Of a stretch of DNA of 12,102 nucleotides, positions 8,647 through 12,102 are shown piece by piece; the first letter of the stretch is position 1, and each line of letters begins with the position of its first letter. Origin of the DNA: an uncultured Bacteriovorax sp. Its GTDB lineage: Bacteria; Bdellovibrionota; Bacteriovoracia; Bacteriovoracales; Bacteriovoracaceae. Made by a program: the position numbers and the translations under genes. The stretch is from contig CAMLRB010000108.1 in the NCBI GenBank assembly GCA_946482295.1, forward strand, positions 1-12,102. Reading direction: 5' to 3'. Under the pieces are notes generated by a model. The model searched no databases and was not told the DNA's origin. It saw nothing but the letters and a program-made list of their open reading frames with translations.

Positions 8647-8653
8647 AGTTATC

Positions 8654-9448
8654 CTAAATAGTTTTGATAAAACGAGAACGATCAAAGCGAATACGTGGTC
8701 CATAGATACCACCATCTGCTCTTTTTCCAGCACTGACAATCATGACGATTTTCGCTTTTCGTGGAAGTCCCATGGCCTTCTTAACTTTGCACGAGTCAAA
8801 GCCTTCCATCGGACAGGTATCATATCCGTGTGCGCGAAAAGCAAGCATAAGATTTTCACACGCCAGCGCACAAGACTTAATTGCCCAAGTGTTTAACTGA
8901 GAAGTTGAAATCGGCTCACGTGGAACAACTTTAAAGAGTCCAACAATCGTATTGAAGAGCCACTTAAAGGGAGTCAGGATCGAGAATGGTCCCATTGTAT
9001 AAACGAATGGTGCGAGTTTGGTGTAATACAAAATCGCCGAGCGAGGTGGTTTAACTGGCATTTTATACAATTCTTCCAGCATCATTTTACAATGCTCGCG
9101 CCAGTTATCGGCCCTTGCCACACAAACAATCATTTCAGCAGCAGTTGCCGCTGCCGGTTGTGAAAATGAAGCATGGACAACTTCGTCCCAAACTTTTTTA
9201 TCTTTTATACGATAAAATTCCCAAGCTTGAAGATTGGAAGAATTGGGAGCAAGCAGAGCGAGATCCAGGCAGTCATTAACGACTTCATCAGGAATTTTTT
9301 CGGCCGTGTATTTACGGACAGAACGTCTTGCTTCAACACATTTTCTAAATTCAACAGGGTTAAAATAATCTTTTCCTGCAAGTTGATATTCAGTATTTCC
9401 AGGAAAGTCTCCGTTCATTTCAGTGAAGACATTTTTTTGATCACTCAT
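8654..9448 (-). CDS. Nitroreductase family protein (FMN-dependent oxidoreductase)
   Basis: The 264-residue protein belongs to the nitroreductase flavin family, homodimeric FMN enzymes that reduce nitro compounds, quinones or other electrophiles with NAD(P)H. Seen: the FMN-phosphate motif RRSVRKY (41-47), APNSSNLQAWEFY (67-79) with the conserved Ser/Asn and aromatic residues, and TCPMEGFDSCKV (211-222), then GLPRKAKIVMIVSAGKR (227-242). It is longer than NfsB-type enzymes (about 217). The extra length comes partly from an N-terminal extension of about 30 residues and mostly from a hydrophobic insertion at about 138-176, rich in Phe, Leu, Tyr and Trp, placed where lid segments of this fold vary. 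The substrate is unknown. Its ATG overlaps the TGA of the GNAT gene (ATGA, 4-bp overlap), and its own stop overlaps the ribosome site of the next gene. Confidence 0.88.
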   Translation of the reverse strand: MSDQKNVFTEMNGDFPGNTEYQLAGKDYFNPVEFRKCVEARRSVRKYTAEKIPDEVVNDCLDLALLAPNSSNLQAWEFYRIKDKKVWDEVVHASFSQPAAATAAEMIVCVARADNWREHCKMMLEELYKMPVKPPRSAILYYTKLAPFVYTMGPFSILTPFKWLFNTIVGLFKVVPREPISTSQLNTWAIKSCALACENLMLAFRAHGYDTCPMEGFDSCKVKKAMGLPRKAKIVMIVSAGKRADGGIYGPRIRFDRSRFIKTI

Positions 9449-9915
9449 ATTTTTTTTTCGAGATTAAGGTTGGTAATTTCATAACCCATTTTTTCATAGA
9501 GATTGCGTGCCACTAGATTATGACCAAAGACATGAAGACCAATATGTGAAAGCCCAATCTTTTTCACTTCTACTTCCAAAAGTTTCAAAGCACGCTCTCC
9601 ATACTTTTTTCCACGTTCGCTTTCATTGACAACGATATCGTAGATAAAGGCCTTGCGGTTATCTTCTGCACCTCGCACACCGAACCAAAGGATTCCAACA
9701 CTTCTTCCGTCATCTTTCATTGAATAAAGAAATTGTTCTTTGGAATGTAGTCCATCGGGTAATAAGCGAGACATATCATCTTCTGCTTTTTTCTGGGCTT
9801 CACTGTAAGAGAGTCCGCTTCGATGAAGTTCATCGCGATAACTATTTTTACTTTTTAAGTGCCATTCAGAAAACTCGCTTTCCGTCATGGGAACAAGCTG
9901 AAATGAATCATTCAC
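9445..9915 (-). CDS. GNAT family N-acetyltransferase
   Basis: The 156-residue protein is a single-domain GNAT enzyme that would transfer an acetyl group from acetyl-CoA to an amine; the acceptor is unknown. Seen: an N-terminal helical part with ARLLP-like spacing (DDMSRLLPDGL, 46-56), strand GRSVGILWF (70-78), strand FIYDIVVNESERG (90-102), the pyrophosphate-binding loop RGKKYG (101-106), and the C-terminal HNLVARNLYEKMGYE (132-146) typical of motif B. The start codon is GTG (9915-9913), directly abutting the cysS TAA. A GGAG 10 nt upstream lies inside the cysS 3' end. No ATG in frame is close enough to replace it without losing the first strand. Strong physical coupling to cysS and the nitroreductase suggests one transcript, not necessarily a shared pathway. 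Confidence 0.88.
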   Translation of the reverse strand: MNDSFQLVPMTESEFSEWHLKSKNSYRDELHRSGLSYSEAQKKAEDDMSRLLPDGLHSKEQFLYSMKDDGRSVGILWFGVRGAEDNRKAFIYDIVVNESERGKKYGERALKLLEVEVKKIGLSHIGLHVFGHNLVARNLYEKMGYEITNLNLEKKI

Positions 9916-11358
9916 TTACTTATAACTCCACGTGACTGTGCCATCAGGATTGTCTTTCACAACAACACCTAATTCATTCAGACGATTTCTGATTTCATCA
10001 GAACGTCCCCAGTTTTTGGCCGCTCTTGCAACTGAACGTTCAGCAACAAGGGCCTCGATTTCAGCGTCGTCGCCACCAGAATTTCCGGCCAAATGTTTGC
10101 GGGCCGTATTGAGCTGCTTTAAAATCTCTGATGGTTTGTCATGGACAAGACCAGTTGATTCTTTAATGAGGTTAAAAACGTTTTGAACTTCACTGATGTA
10201 CTCTCTGCAAGCACCCTCTTTCATGAGACGGTTTGTATCTTTGATAATTCCAAAAAATGTTCCCATCGCAGCTGGTACGTTAAAATCATTCGCAAGCTCT
10301 TCTTTGATATGAGTATAAGCTTTTTGAACTTTTATAATTTCTTCGTGGTCAACTTTATCGCTATAAATTGGATGCTCGAGTGAAAGAGCGCATTCATGAA
10401 TACGTTCAATCTCTCCAATGGCCTTAGAGATCGCCTCTTCTGTCCAATCAAGTTTCGATCGATAGTGAACAGAAAGAAGAATATGACGTAAAATGGCCCC
10501 CGAAAATTTTTCAGTAAATTGTCTGATCGTCACGACGTTTCCGAGTGACTTAGACATTTTTTCAGAACCAAAATTTAAAAATTCGTTGTGACACCAATTA
10601 TTACAGAATGGACATGAGTTCGCCGCTTCTGATTGCGCAATTTCATTTTCATGGTGAGGGAAAAGAAGATCGACTCCGCCGTGGTGAAGATCGATTGTCT
10701 CACCTAAGTGTTTTTTGGCCATCGCTGAACATTCAATATGCCAGCCAGGACGTCCTTTTCCCCATGGGGAATCCCAGCTCCATCCTTCTTCCGGTTTTGC
10801 CGGTTTCCAAAGGACGAAATCAGAAGGATGTTTTTTTTGTCCATCAACCTCAACTCGAATTCCATGTTGAAGAGATTCAAGCTGAACCTTCGATAGTTTT
10901 CCGTACCCTTCAAACTTAGGAACATGATAATACACTTCGCCATTCACTTCGTACGCGTAACCATTCTTGATGAGATCAACGATCATCTGAATAATTTCTG
11001 GCATGGTTTCACTTACTGTAGGTGTTACAGTTGCCGGAAGCATTCCCAGGCATTCCATATCGGCATTACACTCGCGAATAAATTCATCTGCGTGAGCTTT
11101 AGGATGAATGCCGCGAGCTCTAGCTGCTTCTAAAATTTTATCGTCAACGTCAGTATAATTTCTAACGAACTTCACGTTAAACCCCAAAGTTTTCAGTGTA
11201 CGGTGAAAGAGATCACCAACAACTAATGCGCGAGCATTACCAACGTGAAGAAAATTATAAGTTGTGGGTCCACAGCTATAAAAACGAATACAGTTGGGAT
11301 CAACTGGTTTAAGGACATCTTTTTGACGGGTGAGATTGTTAAAAAGTTTGATTTCCAT
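9916..11358 (-). CDS. cysS: Cysteinyl-tRNA synthetase
   Basis: The 480-residue protein is a complete class I aminoacyl-tRNA synthetase that charges tRNA-Cys. Seen: the HIGH-type signature HVGN (38-41) in PTTYNFLHVGNARA, the four zinc ligands that select cysteine matched to C29, C210, H235 and E239, WHIECSAMAKK (206-216), HHGGVDLLFPHHENE (225-239), and KMSKS (267-271). The C-terminal part (about 310-480) is the helical anticodon-binding bundle, ending PDGTVTW as usual. An AGGG ribosome site lies 10 nt before the ATG at 11358. It is the likely first gene of the run cysS, GNAT, nitroreductase, HExxH protein and CapA-like. A hairpin after carD separates it from the upstream gene, and the promoter would be in 11359-11475, but I cannot place one with confidence. 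Confidence 0.98.
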   Translation of the reverse strand: MEIKLFNNLTRQKDVLKPVDPNCIRFYSCGPTTYNFLHVGNARALVVGDLFHRTLKTLGFNVKFVRNYTDVDDKILEAARARGIHPKAHADEFIRECNADMECLGMLPATVTPTVSETMPEIIQMIVDLIKNGYAYEVNGEVYYHVPKFEGYGKLSKVQLESLQHGIRVEVDGQKKHPSDFVLWKPAKPEEGWSWDSPWGKGRPGWHIECSAMAKKHLGETIDLHHGGVDLLFPHHENEIAQSEAANSCPFCNNWCHNEFLNFGSEKMSKSLGNVVTIRQFTEKFSGAILRHILLSVHYRSKLDWTEEAISKAIGEIERIHECALSLEHPIYSDKVDHEEIIKVQKAYTHIKEELANDFNVPAAMGTFFGIIKDTNRLMKEGACREYISEVQNVFNLIKESTGLVHDKPSEILKQLNTARKHLAGNSGGDDAEIEALVAERSVARAAKNWGRSDEIRNRLNELGVVVKDNPDGTVTWSYK

Positions 11359-11373
11359 TTTCGCTAGACCCTC

Positions 11374-11390
11374 AGCTTAATTGCTAAGCT
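11374..11390 (-). promoter_or_regulatory. Small hairpin in the cysS leader next to the ribosome site
   Basis: AGCTTA (11374-11379) and TAAGCT (11385-11390) form a perfect 6-bp stem with a 5-nt loop, directly before the GAGGG of cysS on the minus strand. It contains a HindIII-like AAGCTT and may be chance. Confidence 0.25.
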
Positions 11391-11475
11391 TAAAGTCTAA
11401 CATAAAAAGACGAATGAAGGGCCGATTCAGCCGCCGAAACTCAAAAAAATAGTAAAGATTTTAAGTGCCAAGAAC

Positions 11476-11508
11476 CGAAAGAAACAGTCCGCTGGACTGT
11501 TTCTTTCG
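11476..11508 (-). terminator. Long perfect hairpin after carD, probable transcript end
   Basis: CGAAAGAAACAGTCC (11476-11490) pairs perfectly with GGACTGTTTCTTTCG (11494-11508), 15 bp with a 3-nt loop, beginning 4 nt after the carD stop. On the minus strand the following bases are GTTCTTGGCACTT, T-rich but not a run. It separates carD from cysS. It may be an intrinsic terminator with a poor tail, a pause or stabilising hairpin, or both. Confidence 0.7.
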
Positions 11509-11512
11509 TCGG

Positions 11513-11986
11513 CTATTGAAAGTAAGAATTAATTTTTTCGTTAACGGTGTTTTTATCCAGCTTCTTCGTCAGTGAAAATTCCTGAGCAAGAAGCTCGCGG
11601 CATTGATCGAGCATCTTCTTTTCACCAAAGCTTAGGCTCTTTTTTTCCTTGAGAAGGAAAAGTTGGCGCAGGACTTCAGCTATTTCGACAACTGAACCTG
11701 TCTTAATTTTTGCAGAGTATTCTCTATAACGACGGTTCCATGTTGAGTTATCAACCTTAACATTATGATCCGTTAAAAGGTTAAAAACCGTTTGCACTTC
11801 TTCTTCTCCGACAAGGCCACGAATACCCGTTTCAGAGTCTGTAGGAACCATGACAGTCATACCGTTGGCGAGAATCTTAATGATGTAAAAAGTTTTATTT
11901 TCAGAACCCATGGTCCGTTCTTCAATGTCACATATCTGGCCGACACCATGTCCGGGGCAGACTGCATATTCACCAATTGAAAACAT
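11513..11986 (-). CDS. carD: CarD-family RNA polymerase-binding transcription regulator
   Basis: The 157-residue protein matches stand-alone CarD (mycobacterial CarD is 162). It binds the RNA polymerase beta subunit through its N-terminal domain and stabilises the open promoter complex, typically at rRNA and growth-linked promoters. Seen: the N-terminal Tudor-like RNAP-interacting domain (about 1-70) with YAVCPGHGVGQI (7-18) and KILANGMTVMVPTD (37-50), then STWNRRYREY (81-90), where W83 corresponds to the tryptophan that wedges into the minor groove at the upstream edge of the bubble, and the all-helical C-terminal DNA-binding domain with LSFGEKKMLDQCRELL (118-133). A strong GGAGG lies 5 nt before the ATG at 11986. 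It forms its own unit, with a promoter upstream and a hairpin downstream. Bdellovibrio-type genomes may carry several CarD paralogues, so it need not be the essential one. Confidence 0.93.
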   Translation of the reverse strand: MFSIGEYAVCPGHGVGQICDIEERTMGSENKTFYIIKILANGMTVMVPTDSETGIRGLVGEEEVQTVFNLLTDHNVKVDNSTWNRRYREYSAKIKTGSVVEIAEVLRQLFLLKEKKSLSFGEKKMLDQCRELLAQEFSLTKKLDKNTVNEKINSYFQ

Positions 11987-12014
11987 TTAGACCTCCACTT
12001 AGAAACTTCTTCAC

Positions 12015-12043
12015 ACTATAACGCACGGAAGCGTTCGGACCAA
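12015..12043 (-). promoter_or_regulatory. Sigma-70-type promoter of carD
   Basis: On the minus strand, TATAGT (12020-12015; 5 of 6 matches to TATAAT) follows TTGGTC (12043-12038; TTG plus weaker half) with a 17-bp spacer. The start point would be near 12008, about 22 nt before the carD ATG, leaving room for its GGAGG. The spacer contains an inverted repeat. Confidence 0.55.
12020..12035. promoter_or_regulatory. Inverted repeat inside the carD promoter spacer
   Basis: AACGC (12020-12024) and GCGTT (12031-12035) are separated by 6 nt and lie between the -10 and -35. A protein bound here would interfere with or remodel polymerase binding. The repeat is short, so chance is possible. Confidence 0.3.
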
Positions 12044-12049
12044 TAACCC

Positions 12050-12064
12050 CTGTAATTTATACAG
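12050..12064. promoter_or_regulatory. CTGTA-N5-TACAG dyad upstream of the carD -35
   Basis: A perfect 5-bp dyad (12050-12054 with 12060-12064) around ATTTA sits 6 bp upstream of the predicted -35. It is a plausible operator or activator site for carD. It resembles the E. coli LexA box, but the half-sites are one base too close. Confidence 0.3.
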
Positions 12065-12102
12065 ATCGCCCTTTCAATTCGAAAGATTTGGGGTAAAGGC
12101 CC

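Noticed and set aside
8647..8739. Upstream ATG at 8739 extending the HExxH gene into the nitroreductase
   Set aside because: It would put 31 unrelated residues before a clear signal peptide and overlap the nitroreductase by 86 bp, while the ATG at 8646 has an AGGA at proper spacing.
11359..11475. T-box riboswitch in the cysS leader
   Set aside because: The leader is too short and lacks a T-box sequence or specifier hairpin; T-boxes are also mainly a Gram-positive device.
12050..12064. E. coli-type LexA box upstream of carD
   Set aside because: CTGT and ACAG are 7 bp apart instead of 8, carD is not a known SOS gene, and this lineage is expected to use a different LexA motif.

Overview
The window looks like an ordinary chromosomal stretch from an AT-rich (roughly 40% GC by eye) Gram-negative bacterium. 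The best fit is the predatory Bdellovibrionota, Bacteriovorax/Peredibacter side. This rests on the mix of a CarD-type RNA polymerase regulator, Sec-exported enzymes, a 'choice-of-anchor D' module on a secreted glycosidase, and a marked preference for GGCC in otherwise AT-rich genes. The assignment is inference; no rRNA or taxonomic marker gene is present to settle it.

Layout, left to right. (1) Positions 1-1528, minus strand: the tail end of a surface-polysaccharide locus, with galE (UDP-glucose 4-epimerase) followed by a PglC/WcaJ-type polyprenyl-phosphate sugar-phosphate transferase that runs off the left edge. (2) 1790-3163, minus: a secreted GH5 endoglucanase-like enzyme with its own strong terminator and a sigma-54-like site upstream. 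(3) 3364-5370, minus: uvrB (excision repair), divergent from lysA (5398-6645, plus; diaminopimelate decarboxylase) with only 27 bp between the start codons. (4) 6646-11358, minus: a tightly packed run, transcribed cysS, GNAT acetyltransferase, nitroreductase, secreted HExxH protein and CapA-like protein, with abutting or overlapping junctions between the first four. (5) 11513-11986, minus: carD, with a recognisable promoter and two dyad elements upstream.

The genes serve three themes: housekeeping (UvrB, LysA, CysS, CarD), cell-surface polysaccharide (GalE, sugar transferase, possibly CapA-like), and exported enzymes (GH5, HExxH protein). I found no mobile element, CRISPR array, tRNA or rRNA, no intergenic gap above 300 bases, and no clear new multigene system. 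The points most worth a second look are the shared, nearly palindromic -10 between uvrB and lysA, the sigma-54-like site at the GH5 gene, the unrecognised secreted HExxH protein translationally coupled to the nitroreductase, the shortened LysA C-terminus with zero spacing to capA, and the GGCC excess.
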